Below are positions 1-7,110 of a stretch of 64,000 nucleotides of DNA, piece by piece (within the stretch, counting starts at the first letter, position 1; every line of letters begins with the position of its first letter). Below the pieces are notes generated by a model. The model made no database searches and was not told where the DNA came from. It saw only the letters and a list, made by a program, of their open reading frames with translations. Origin of the DNA: DASRDZ01 sp035569495 (GTDB taxonomy: Bacteria; Chloroflexota; Dormibacteria; Aeolococcales; Aeolococcaceae); the NCBI GenBank assembly GCA_035569495.1, contig DATMMX010000057.1, forward strand, positions 84,538 through 148,537. The letters are read 5' to 3'. A program made the position numbers and the translations under genes.

Positions 1-671
1 TGGGCGCCGCGACCGGGATCCTCTTCGTCGTCCTCCTCATGGTCAGCATCTTCATGGTGCCGCAGACACCGGACGTCAACGCGGCGCCGGGGGTGATCGC
101 CTCGTACTACAGCGACCACCGCAACGCCGTGCTCGCCTCCGCGTACCTCGGCGGCCTGGCCATCCCGGTGTTCCTGTGGTTCCTGGGCAGCCTGTTCCAG
201 GCGCTGCGCCGCGCCGAGGGTGAGCACGCGCGGCTCTCCATCGTCTGCCTGGCGGGCGGGATCGCCACCGCCACCTTCGCGCTGGGCATGGCCATCTTCG
301 CGGCGACACTGGCGTGGGGCTCGGCCCTGCAGGCCGACGGCGGCGCCGTGCGCGCGCTGTTCCTGCTCTCCTCGATGAGCGTGCAGTTCATCTACTTCGC
401 CATGGTGGCCTTCGTGCTCGCCGGGTCGGTGCTGATGATCCGCACCGGCGTGATCTCGCGGTGGATCGGCGAGGCGGGCGTGGTCTTCGCCGCGGTGATG
501 CTGGTCGGCGCGGCCTCGCTGGCCCCCTCGGGCGCCTTCCAGCTCAACGGCGGGCTGACCTTCGCGGGACTGCTGGCCTTCGCGCTGTGGGTGCTCTCGG
601 TGAGCGTCCGCATGGTCATGCTGGCCTGGCCGCGGCGGGCGGCGGTGGGCGCGGCGCCCGTGGCGCGGTAG
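1..671 (+). CDS. Conserved multi-pass membrane protein, 5' end cut by the window
   Basis: The reading frame is open from base 3, so the gene starts outside the window; the first internal ATG (39) lies inside a hydrophobic segment and is not a believable start. The visible part has about six hydrophobic stretches separated by short charged loops, such as RRAEGEHARLS around residues 53-63 counted from that ATG. It resembles the uncharacterised four-to-seven-helix membrane proteins common in actinobacteria (DUF4386-like), but no catalytic motif is visible. It ends in an Arg/Ala-rich tail. Function unknown; that it is an integral membrane protein is reasonably sure. Confidence 0.6.
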   Translation, partial: GAATGILFVVLLMVSIFMVPQTPDVNAAPGVIASYYSDHRNAVLASAYLGGLAIPVFLWFLGSLFQALRRAEGEHARLSIVCLAGGIATATFALGMAIFAATLAWGSALQADGGAVRALFLLSSMSVQFIYFAMVAFVLAGSVLMIRTGVISRWIGEAGVVFAAVMLVGAASLAPSGAFQLNGGLTFAGLLAFALWVLSVSVRMVMLAWPRRAAVGAAPVAR

Positions 672-772
672 CCGCCTTTCGCCCCCTGCGTGCGCGACCT
701 CCGTGTCTGCGGGCACACTTGTCTCCGGGCTGGGGTGACGGGTGACCACCGCACGACACGGAGGCTGCACGC

Positions 773-1633
773 ATGGCGATCGCGACCCTGGGGATCGTGG
801 GCGCGGGCCTGATGGGCTCGGGCATCGCCGAGGTGGCCGCGCGCAGCGGCATCACCACCACCGTGTGCGAGGTCGACCAGCGCGCGCTGGACGGCGGCCG
901 CCAGCGGGTGCAGCGCTCGCTCGACCGCGGCCGCAGCACCGGCAAGCTGAGCGACGAGCAGGTCGACGAGATCCTCGGCCGCATCGCCTTCAGCACCGAC
1001 GTCGAGGACCTGGCGGCGTCGGACATCGTCGTCGAGGCCATCGCCGAGCGCCTGCCGGACAAGGTTGCGCTCTTCGAGAGGCTCGACCGCATCGTCCGAG
1101 ATGATGCCATCCTTGCCACAAACACCTCGTCGCTGCCGATCATCGAGATCGCCCGGGCGACGCGCCGTCCCGAGGCGGTGGTCGGCACCCACTTCTTCAA
1201 TCCCCCGCCGGTGATGAAGCTGCTGGAGCTGGTGCGCAGCATCGCCACCAGCGAGGACACCATGGAGACGGCGCGCGGCTTCGGCGAGCAGCTCGGCAAG
1301 CGGATCATCGTCGCCCAGGACCGCGGCGGGTTCATCGTCAACCTGCTGCTCATCCCCTTCCTGACCCACGCGGTGCGCGTCTACGAGTCCGGCTTCGCCA
1401 CCAAGGAGGACATCGACGAGGGCATGCGCCTCGGCTGCGGCCATCCCATGGGGCCGCTGCAGCTCCTCGACTACATCGGGCTGGACACCGCGCTCTTCGT
1501 CTGCGACTCGCTGTACGAGGAGTACGCCAACGCGGACTACGCCCCTCCCCCGCTGCTGCGGCGCATGGTGGCGGCGGGCTGGCTCGGCCAGAAGAGCGGC
1601 CGCGGCTTCTACGACTACCCGCGAGCCCGCTGA
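773..1633 (+). CDS. 3-hydroxybutyryl-CoA / 3-hydroxyacyl-CoA dehydrogenase
   Basis: Oxidises (S)-3-hydroxyacyl-CoA to 3-ketoacyl-CoA with NAD(P), in beta-oxidation or butanoate metabolism; cytosolic. The 286-residue length fits the stand-alone PaaH/Hbd/FadB2 family. The N-terminal Rossmann motif GAGLMGSGIAEVAA is near residue 10, the catalytic His segment THFFNPPPVMKLLELV near 140, and the C-terminal helical domain contains GCGHPMGPLQLLDYIGLDT. The start is the ATG at 773. It stands alone on the plus strand, convergent with the next gene 10 bases away. The acyl-CoA dehydrogenases at 7107-9449 could act in the same pathway. Exact chain-length preference cannot be read from the sequence. Confidence 0.93.
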   Translation: MAIATLGIVGAGLMGSGIAEVAARSGITTTVCEVDQRALDGGRQRVQRSLDRGRSTGKLSDEQVDEILGRIAFSTDVEDLAASDIVVEAIAERLPDKVALFERLDRIVRDDAILATNTSSLPIIEIARATRRPEAVVGTHFFNPPPVMKLLELVRSIATSEDTMETARGFGEQLGKRIIVAQDRGGFIVNLLLIPFLTHAVRVYESGFATKEDIDEGMRLGCGHPMGPLQLLDYIGLDTALFVCDSLYEEYANADYAPPPLLRRMVAAGWLGQKSGRGFYDYPRAR

Positions 1634-1643
1634 AGGACCCCCT

Positions 1644-2087
1644 TCAGTTCGGGCGGGGGCCGGCGGCGCCGGGGGCGGGAGGGGGTGCCTGCTGCTCGTC
1701 GACGCGCATGCGCACGGAGGCGAGCATGCGGTCGCCGTACCAATACTCGGCGGCGTAGCCACCGGGCTGGCCGAACATCGGCGAGAGGAACGACACCGTC
1801 GAGACGGTGACCTCGCGGCCCTCGGGCGGGGCGTCGCCGGAGGACTGGAAGGAGAGGCTCACCGGGGGGAGGATCAGCTTGGCGGCGTCGTCGACGAAGC
1901 GCAGCTCGACCTGGTGGGTGCGCCCCGCGTCGGCGGTGCCGAAGCGAAAGCCGGCGACCACCGCGAAGGTGACCCGGCCGGGAAGCTGGGGCAGGGTGAT
2001 GGTCGAGAAGCCGCCGCCGAGGATGTAGACCTTGCCGTCGGGCGGGACGGCGGCGCTGTCGGCGAAGAGGGCGAAGTCCAATTCCAT
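1644..2087 (-). CDS. DUF6941-like small protein
   Basis: A 147-residue soluble protein with no signal peptide or membrane segment. The opening ELDFALFADSAAV followed by KVYILGGGFSTI matches my recollection of the DUF6941 family, which has no known function and is frequent in actinobacteria; the family call is from memory and is moderate. The rest is beta-rich (RVTFAVVAGFRFG, HQVELRFVDD) with a Pro/Ala/Gly-rich C-terminal tail that is probably disordered. It follows the PHP phosphoesterase by 6 bases on the same strand, so the two are likely co-transcribed, but the context does not show what it does. Confidence 0.65.
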   Translation of the reverse strand: MELDFALFADSAAVPPDGKVYILGGGFSTITLPQLPGRVTFAVVAGFRFGTADAGRTHQVELRFVDDAAKLILPPVSLSFQSSGDAPPEGREVTVSTVSFLSPMFGQPGGYAAEYWYGDRMLASVRMRVDEQQAPPPAPGAAGPRPN

Positions 2088-2093
2088 GTGCGG

Positions 2094-2999
2094 CTACAGC
2101 TTGCCAGGCCGGACGGGGCGCGCGCCGCCGGTCTCGCGAGCGCGGACCAGCCCGTCGAGCACCTCGGGGCCGTTGTGGGTCACCTGTCCGGGGTTGGCGA
2201 CGAACGGCTTGACGGTGGGCCCGTGGAAGTCCGCCCCCGCGGTGACGGTGAGCCCCGCGGCGTGGGCCAGCGCCTCGAAGCGCTCCGACTGCTCCGGCTT
2301 GTGCCACGTCGTCCACGCCTCCACTCCGCCGAGCCCCTCGCCGAACAGCTCGGCGAACGCGGCCGCGGGGTCGAGCGAGCCGAGCGTCGCACCCGGGTGG
2401 GCGAGCACCGGCACGCCACCCGCCTCGCGGACCCAGGAGATCGCCTCGGGCAGCTCCGGCTGGTAGGGCGCCTCGGTGGACAGTGGCTTGCCGGACGAGA
2501 ACCAGTCGCCGTACAGCCGCCCCCGCGACTCGCGGTACGGCGCCATGCGGGGATCGTCGCCAGCGGTCTCGACAAGCGCGCGTCCCAGCAGCGCGAACGG
2601 CGGGACCCGATCGGCCCCGACCAGCGCCTCGACGTCCTCCCAGCGCAGCGCGAAGCCCTCGCGCCCGGCGTTGGCCACCCAGCGCCGCGTTCGCTCCAGG
2701 TCGGCGGCGCGCACCCGCTCGATGCGCGCGGCGAACACCGGGTCGTCGAGCGGGACGAAGTAGGCGAGCAGGTGATGCTCGCGGTCGTTCCAGCGGGTGC
2801 TGATCTCGCACGCCTGGATCAGGTCCAAGCCGCGCTCGTCGCAGGCCGCGGCGGCGCGCTGCACGCTGACCGTCGAATTGTGGTCGGTGACGGCGATGCT
2901 GCTCAGCCCCTGCTCGGCGCAGCGGGCCACCAGCTCTTCGGGGGTGAGGTCGCCGTCGGAGGCGACGGTGTGCATGTGGAGGTCGACGCGGGAGCTCAT
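2094..2999 (-). CDS. PHP-domain metal-dependent phosphoesterase
   Basis: A 301-residue protein of the PHP superfamily, related to YciV/RNase AM-type 3',5'-nucleoside bisphosphate phosphatases and TrpH. Metal-binding motifs are present in order: DLHMHTVASDGD at residues 6-17, VTDHNS near 39, the GVPVLAHPG segment in the middle, and TAGADFHG near the C-terminus. The likely role is trimetal-dependent hydrolysis of phosphoester bonds in small nucleotides or RNA 5' ends, in the cytosol. The ATG at 2999 puts the metal motif five residues in, as usual for the family; the open frame continues upstream but runs antisense to the next gene. Operon with the DUF6941-like gene. Substrate not determinable. 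Confidence 0.88.
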   Translation of the reverse strand: MSSRVDLHMHTVASDGDLTPEELVARCAEQGLSSIAVTDHNSTVSVQRAAAACDERGLDLIQACEISTRWNDREHHLLAYFVPLDDPVFAARIERVRAADLERTRRWVANAGREGFALRWEDVEALVGADRVPPFALLGRALVETAGDDPRMAPYRESRGRLYGDWFSSGKPLSTEAPYQPELPEAISWVREAGGVPVLAHPGATLGSLDPAAAFAELFGEGLGGVEAWTTWHKPEQSERFEALAHAAGLTVTAGADFHGPTVKPFVANPGQVTHNGPEVLDGLVRARETGGARPVRPGKL

Positions 3000-3051
3000 C
3001 GCGACCCAGTCTACGGGCGGCCGGCCCACCCGGCGGCGGCACAATGGGCCC

Positions 3052-3384
3052 ATGTCCGACCAGCCACGCCAGCTCCACGTCTTCGTCTGCACCACGGTGG
3101 GACGGCACCACTGCGGCGGCCAGGGGTCGGAAAAGGTGCTGCAGCGCTTGCGCGACGAGGTCGAACGCCGCAGGCTTGGGCACGTGCGCACCACGCGGAT
3201 GGGCTGCAACCAGCAGCACCACCAGGGGCCGATCGTGATCGTCTACCCCGACGGCGTCTGGTATGGGCGGCTTCGCGCCGAGGACGTGCCGGAGATCGTC
3301 GAGGAGCACCTGGTCGGCGGCCGCCCGGTCGAGCGGCTGCGCATCACACCGGACGGGCCGTGGGGCTCGACGGCGCTGACCTGA
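3052..3384 (+). CDS. Thioredoxin-like [2Fe-2S] ferredoxin-domain protein with one atypical ligand
   Basis: A 110-residue protein with the thioredoxin-fold (2Fe-2S) ferredoxin layout: C13 and C21 form the first ligand pair, GP-IVIVYPDGVWYGR the hallmark central strand, and EDVPEIVEEHLVGGRPVERL the C-terminal helix. The second pair, normally Cys-x3-Cys just before the Gly-Pro, reads GCNQQHHQGP: C52 is kept but the partner position 56 is His. The protein may therefore bind a cluster with three Cys and one His, a different metal, or none. The ATG at 3052 is chosen because the homologous region starts there. It is divergent from the PHP gene with 52 bases between starts. It may act as a small electron carrier; partner unknown. 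Confidence 0.8.
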   Translation: MSDQPRQLHVFVCTTVGRHHCGGQGSEKVLQRLRDEVERRRLGHVRTTRMGCNQQHHQGPIVIVYPDGVWYGRLRAEDVPEIVEEHLVGGRPVERLRITPDGPWGSTALT

Positions 3385-3415
3385 GTCCCCACACCACATT
3401 GCCAGGAGGCACGAC

Positions 3416-3727
3416 ATGGGCTACATCCGCGGCGTCATCCACGGCACGGTGATCGGCATGGCGGTGGGGATCTGCATCGCTCCCCAGGACGGTGAGCGCA
3501 CCCGGGCGCAGATCGCCCGCGCCGTCGAGCAGGCGCGCAGCACGATGCAGAAGGCGCAGGCGACCGCGCGCGTGGTCATGCCCAAGGCGCAGGTGGCGGC
3601 GCGCAGCCTGGCCGGGGCGGCGGGGACGGTGCGCGAGCAGGTCGAGAAGCGGCGCTCGCATGCCGATGCCGAGCCTTATGTTTCGGTCAACGGTGGCGGC
3701 AACGGGAGTCCCGGCACGCCCGCCTAG
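3416..3727 (+). CDS. YtxH-like small membrane-anchored protein
   Basis: 103 residues. The N-terminus GVIHGTVIGMAVGICIAPQDGERTR has the glycine-rich short hydrophobic segment followed by AP-x-GE/R-TR typical of the YtxH/gas-vesicle-like domain, then a long Ala/Gln/Arg-rich amphipathic helix (residues 30-85) and a Gly/Asn-rich tail. A purine-rich AGGAGGCACG motif sits 6-12 bases before the ATG and supports the start. The stop codon shares bases with the stop of the opposite-strand gene (TAG/CTA at 3724-3727). Members are often stress-related envelope proteins of unknown function; nothing more can be concluded here. Confidence 0.7.
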   Translation: MGYIRGVIHGTVIGMAVGICIAPQDGERTRAQIARAVEQARSTMQKAQATARVVMPKAQVAARSLAGAAGTVREQVEKRRSHADAEPYVSVNGGGNGSPGTPA

Positions 3728-4131
3728 CCGCGCAGGAACGAGCCCTGGGGTGCCTCGGGCTCCTCGATGGTGCCTGCGGCGGCGAGCAGGGCGAGGGCGC
3801 CGGCGGCGACGCTGAAGAGGTTCATCGCCAGCGAGAACCTCATGCCCAGCGCGCCGTTCTCCCCGGTGGCGAAGCCGAGCACGCCGGCGGCGACGAGGAT
3901 CACGCCGGCCAGCGCCATCACCCTCCTGCCGAGGTGGCGCGCGGCGACGAAGCCGACGACGACGAACAGCAGGAGCAGACCGAGGTCGAGCAGGTCGCGC
4001 GCCGGCGTGAGGTCGAGGTCGAGCGGGCCGAGGTCGCCCCGGCCGCGGGTCGAGGCGTCACCGAGCAGGAAGCCGCCGGCGCCGAGGACGAGGAACAGCA
4101 CGCTGTAGATCTGGGCGAAGAAGCGGGACAT
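3724..4131 (-). CDS. Small four-helix membrane protein (DUF4383-like)
   Basis: A 135-residue protein with about four hydrophobic segments (around residues 6-22, 47-63, 69-86, 98-118) and a short acidic C-terminal tail. The layout, with FFAQIYSVLFLVLGAGGFLLG at the N-terminus and a MNLFSVAAGALALLAAA segment near the end, resembles DUF4383-type membrane proteins, but I hold that family call weakly. The ATG at 4131 is preferred over an upstream GTG because the upstream extension is not hydrophobic and overlaps the divergent regulator's promoter region. No catalytic residues are visible. Function unknown. Confidence 0.6.
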   Translation of the reverse strand: MSRFFAQIYSVLFLVLGAGGFLLGDASTRGRGDLGPLDLDLTPARDLLDLGLLLLFVVVGFVAARHLGRRVMALAGVILVAAGVLGFATGENGALGMRFSLAMNLFSVAAGALALLAAAGTIEEPEAPQGSFLRG

Positions 4132-4178
4132 GGGCGGGCAGTGTAGCCGTGGCGCCCGGTCCCCCTGCCCGCTCGCGC

Positions 4179-4201
4179 ACCACACAGCCCTGTGGTACCA
4201 T
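4179..4201 (+). promoter_or_regulatory. Candidate operator and -10 box upstream of the PucR-type gene
   Basis: ACCACA (4179-4184) and TGTGGT (4191-4196) form a perfect 6-base dyad with a 6-base spacer, immediately followed by a TACCAT hexamer (4196-4201) that could be a -10 box. It lies between divergent genes, about 85 bases before the regulator's start, the usual place for autoregulation. Position and symmetry are seen directly; function is inferred. Confidence 0.3.
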
Positions 4202-4287
4202 ACACACGTTCGCCTCAGGCGCGTAGTGGCCCCGCGGAGCTGGAACCTCCCGGGGCCGTGGCCGCATCCCTACTGGAGGACACGGCA

Positions 4288-5682
4288 ATGGTCGAGTCTA
4301 CGCGCCGCTCGGGCGCACACGACAACGGCGACGGTGGCATCGATGGGAGCCAGGGCCCGGTGCCGCCGCCGACCCGCCCCGGGTGCGGGCTGAGCACCGT
4401 CTTCGAGGCGCTGCTCGGCGACCGGCGCGACGAGGAGTTCCTGCGTCTCGCCCTGCGCCGGCGCGTCGACCTGCGGGTGGCGCACGGGCTGCTGCTGGTC
4501 TGCGGGCCCGACTGCGACGCGGCACGCCTCAGCCGGGCCATCGCCGGGCGGGTGCCGCGCGGGGTGGCGGTGGACGCCCCGGTCGGGTCGCCGCGGCATG
4601 CCGTGGTGGTCGTGCCCTCGCCGTCGCGGGCGATGTGGGCGCACGCGCTGGCTGAGGCGCGCACCGAGGCGCAGGCGCGCCAGGGCCTGGTGCTGCCGCG
4701 AGGGCCGATGCTCGGCCTGCGGGCGTTGCGCGCCGCCTACTTCGCCGCGCTCGCCGACGCTGGGCTGGCCGTGGCCCTGGACCTCACCGGGCCGCTGGTC
4801 GGCGAGGCGGAGCTGGTCGTCCCGCGCATGCTCGCCGGGCTGTCCGCCGCCGACCAGGCGACCCTGCTCGACCCGCTCCGGCCCGTCCTCGCCCTGCCCC
4901 CCGCGCAGCGCTCCGGCTACGTGCGCACCATCGACGCCCTCTTCCGCCACCGCGGGGTCCTTCCCGACGCGGCTCTGACGCTCCACCTCCACCCCAACAC
5001 CGTCCGCTACCGCGTCGACCGCATCGAGGAGCTCACCGGCCTGCGCCTCGCCGACCCGCAGGACCGCATGCGTCTCGACCTGGCGGCGATGCTGGTCACC
5101 CTGCGCGGCTGGCCGCCCGATCTCCACCCCGAGGTTGTCAGGCAGATGCGCGAGCGGCCCGAGCGCCGCTTCCGCGTTGATGCCATGCCTGACCCGAACT
5201 GGCTGGCCTGGGCGGCAGGCCGGTCAGATCAGCTTGCGGGAATCCTCGCCGGGATGGACGGAGAGGTCGGGGCCCAGCGTCACCACCTGGTTGCGCGAGC
5301 CGAGCGAGATGACCTGGGGGAGCATGGCCGGCCCGATCAGCGGCGCGGGCTGCAGGTCATCGGTGGTGGGGTCGGCGTCGACGGCGAAGCCTTCGCGGTG
5401 GCGGCGGCGCGCCTCGATCAGGCAGGCCGGGGAACAGTAGCGGCCGCGGGCGTCGAGCGCCTTGAAGGCGTCGTATCCCTCGCCGCAGATCTTGCAGACC
5501 TTGACGGCGCGGACGAGGCGGTTTCGACCCATGCTGCGCAGGTTTCCCTTTCGAGATGTGGGACGACGTCTGGCGGATTTGCGGGGAGAACGCACGACTC
5601 GCGGGGGAGGTTCCGGTCCGCCGGGGGATCCGGGCTCGCGAGCCGCTGCGTCTGTGGATATCCTGCCACGTTGGTGAACTGA
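4288..5682 (+). CDS. PucR-family transcriptional regulator; C-terminal third doubtful
   Basis: Predicted DNA-binding regulator. The PucR-type C-terminal HTH is clear: HPNTVRYRVDRIEELTGLRL at about residues 235-254, followed by the Asp-rich helix DPQDRMRLDLAAML. The N-terminal part is a GGDEF-like/PucR linker region without a recognisable ligand motif. The start is the ATG at 4288, preceded by a strong GGAGGA (4274-4279); an earlier GTG at 4192 lacks such a site. The odd point is that homology-like sequence ends near 5220, yet no in-frame stop occurs until 5680, so about 150 further residues run exactly antisense and in codon register to the zinc-ribbon gene at 5224-5532. Either the protein has an overlapping tail, or the stop was lost. 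Confidence 0.72.
   Translation: MVESTRRSGAHDNGDGGIDGSQGPVPPPTRPGCGLSTVFEALLGDRRDEEFLRLALRRRVDLRVAHGLLLVCGPDCDAARLSRAIAGRVPRGVAVDAPVGSPRHAVVVVPSPSRAMWAHALAEARTEAQARQGLVLPRGPMLGLRALRAAYFAALADAGLAVALDLTGPLVGEAELVVPRMLAGLSAADQATLLDPLRPVLALPPAQRSGYVRTIDALFRHRGVLPDAALTLHLHPNTVRYRVDRIEELTGLRLADPQDRMRLDLAAMLVTLRGWPPDLHPEVVRQMRERPERRFRVDAMPDPNWLAWAAGRSDQLAGILAGMDGEVGAQRHHLVARAERDDLGEHGRPDQRRGLQVIGGGVGVDGEAFAVAAARLDQAGRGTVAAAGVERLEGVVSLAADLADLDGADEAVSTHAAQVSLSRCGTTSGGFAGRTHDSRGRFRSAGGSGLASRCVCGYPATLVN
5224..5532 (-). CDS. Small zinc-ribbon protein
   Basis: 102 residues with a treble-clef/zinc-ribbon pattern: KVCKICGEGYDAF supplies C13 and C16, and RYCSPACLIEARRR supplies C33 and C37. The basic N-terminus and Arg-rich helix after the second Cys pair suggest nucleic-acid or protein binding; the rest has no recognised domain. 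The ATG at 5532 is taken because the zinc motif begins shortly after it and AGGTTTCC/GGAAACC-type purines precede it; an upstream GTG would add 21 Arg-rich residues. It overlaps in antisense the open tail of the PucR-type gene. The Cys spacing makes this strand the more convincing of the two, but function is unknown. Confidence 0.6.
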   Translation of the reverse strand: MGRNRLVRAVKVCKICGEGYDAFKALDARGRYCSPACLIEARRRHREGFAVDADPTTDDLQPAPLIGPAMLPQVISLGSRNQVVTLGPDLSVHPGEDSRKLI

Positions 5683-5698
5683 GCGCCACGCTCACGGC

Positions 5699-6469
5699 TT
5701 ACGAGGCTGCAAGCACGCGACAGAGCACGACGCTGACGTTGTCCGCGCTGCCCGCGTCCACCGCCGCGTCGCAGAGCCCGTGGGCGATCTCGTCGAGCGG
5801 CCGCGCCGCCGACAGCAGCTCGGCCAGGCGTGCGTCGGGCACCACGTCCCACAGCCCGTCGGAGCAGAGCAGCAGCACGTCACCCACCGCCAGGTCGGCG
5901 GCGTAGATGTCGACCTCGACGGCGTCGCCGGTCAGCGCGCGGGTGAGCAGGCTGCGGTGCGGATGGCCCGGCACCGACTCGGCGCGCAGGTGACCGGCGC
6001 GCACCTGCTCGGCCACCCAGGAGTGGTCGACGGTGAGCTGCAGCGGCGCGCCGCCGCGGAACAGGTAGGCGCGCGAGTCGCCGACGTTGGCGACGCTCAC
6101 CCGCGCCCCGCAGACCACCGCGGCGACCAGCGTGGTGCCGGTGACCAGCCCGCCGCGCGAGGCGCGGTGCCGGGCGATCGCGTCGTTGGCCTCGCCCACC
6201 GCGTCGGCGAGGGCGCGGTGGGGGTCGCGACCGGCGCGCAGCACGTTGCCCGCGCCGTGCACCGCGAGGTAGGCGGCGATGGCGCCGTCGGCGTGGCCGC
6301 CCATGCCGTCGGCGAGCAGCAGCGCGCAGCCGGGCCGGGGGTCGAGGGGCAGCACCGCCCAGGCGTCCTGGTTCTCGGCGCGGGCCGGGCCGCTGTCGCT
6401 GGCCGCGGCCACGTCGAGCGTGTGGGCACCGTCGGCGACGTGGGTGTGATGCGCGCTGCGCACGGCCAT
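5699..6469 (-). CDS. PP2C-type serine/threonine protein phosphatase
   Basis: 256 residues covering a complete bacterial PP2C (PstP/PrpC) catalytic domain and little else. Metal-binding motifs are in order: SDSGPARAENQDAW (residues 24-37), LADGMGGHADG (52-62), GTTLVAAVV (111-119), VANVGDSRAYL (126-136), LLCSDGLWDVV (200-210) and SADNVSVVL (241-249). It should dephosphorylate phospho-Ser/Thr proteins, but no Ser/Thr kinase gene is in this window. It lacks the transmembrane segment of mycobacterial PstP, so it is cytosolic. Its ATG overlaps the stop of the upstream HAD gene (TGATG), pointing to translational coupling. Confidence 0.93.
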   Translation of the reverse strand: MAVRSAHHTHVADGAHTLDVAAASDSGPARAENQDAWAVLPLDPRPGCALLLADGMGGHADGAIAAYLAVHGAGNVLRAGRDPHRALADAVGEANDAIARHRASRGGLVTGTTLVAAVVCGARVSVANVGDSRAYLFRGGAPLQLTVDHSWVAEQVRAGHLRAESVPGHPHRSLLTRALTGDAVEVDIYAADLAVGDVLLLCSDGLWDVVPDARLAELLSAARPLDEIAHGLCDAAVDAGSADNVSVVLCRVLAAS

Positions 6470-7110
6470 CACCGGCCGAGCAACCGCTGCGCCACCTCCT
6501 CGGCCGCCCCGGCCGGGTCGGTGCAGTGCACCACCTCCATGCCGAGCGACGCGGCGGCGTCGACGTTGCACTCCAGGTCGTCGACGAAGATGCACTCGTC
6601 CGGCGGCAGCCCCAACCGCGAGCAGGTCAGCTCGTAGATGCGCACGTCGGGCTTGCGCAGCCCCACCACCGAGGAGTCGACGACCACGTCGAACAATTCG
6701 TCGACAGGGATCAGGGGGCGCCAGATCGGCTCCCACTCGCGCGCGTTGTTGGTCAGCAGTGCGGTGCGGTAACCCGCCGAGCGCAGCCTGCGCACGGTGT
6801 CGACCATCTCCGCCGACGCCCGGCCCTGCCCGCTGAACACCAGCGCGCGCCCCCGCTCCGCGTCGATGGGCGGATTGCCCGCCGCGACGTAGCGGGCCAC
6901 GACGCCGCGGAAGAAGTCCGCCTCGCTGAGCTTGCCGGTCTCCAGCAGATGGAGGTCGTGGTTCGCGGTGGGCAGGTGGTACACCGCGGCCATCTCCTTG
7001 AAGAAGAAGGTCAGCAGCGCCACCGCCTCGGGGTCGGCGTCGCGGCGGCGGCGGAACAGCGAGTCGGTCATCACCCCGCCGAAGTCGAAGATGGCGCCGC
7101 GAAGGGTCAC
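6469..7110 (-). CDS. HAD-superfamily hydrolase (HAD-IA, epoxide-hydrolase-N/ACAD10-like)
   Basis: 213 residues. Motif I is FDFGGVMTD (residues 8-16) with nucleophile Asp9; the usual second Asp of DxD is Gly, as in the soluble epoxide hydrolase N-domain and ACAD10-type phosphatase branch. Motif II is ALLTNNAREW, motif III Lys is in GLRKPD, and motif IV is FVDDLECNVDAA. A helical cap lies between motifs I and II. The start overlaps the stop of the acyl-CoA dehydrogenase gene by 4 bases. In animals ACAD10 fuses this kind of HAD domain to an acyl-CoA dehydrogenase, so the adjacency here may reflect a shared pathway; substrate unknown. Confidence 0.85.
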   Translation of the reverse strand: MTLRGAIFDFGGVMTDSLFRRRRDADPEAVALLTFFFKEMAAVYHLPTANHDLHLLETGKLSEADFFRGVVARYVAAGNPPIDAERGRALVFSGQGRASAEMVDTVRRLRSAGYRTALLTNNAREWEPIWRPLIPVDELFDVVVDSSVVGLRKPDVRIYELTCSRLGLPPDECIFVDDLECNVDAAASLGMEVVHCTDPAGAAEEVAQRLLGR

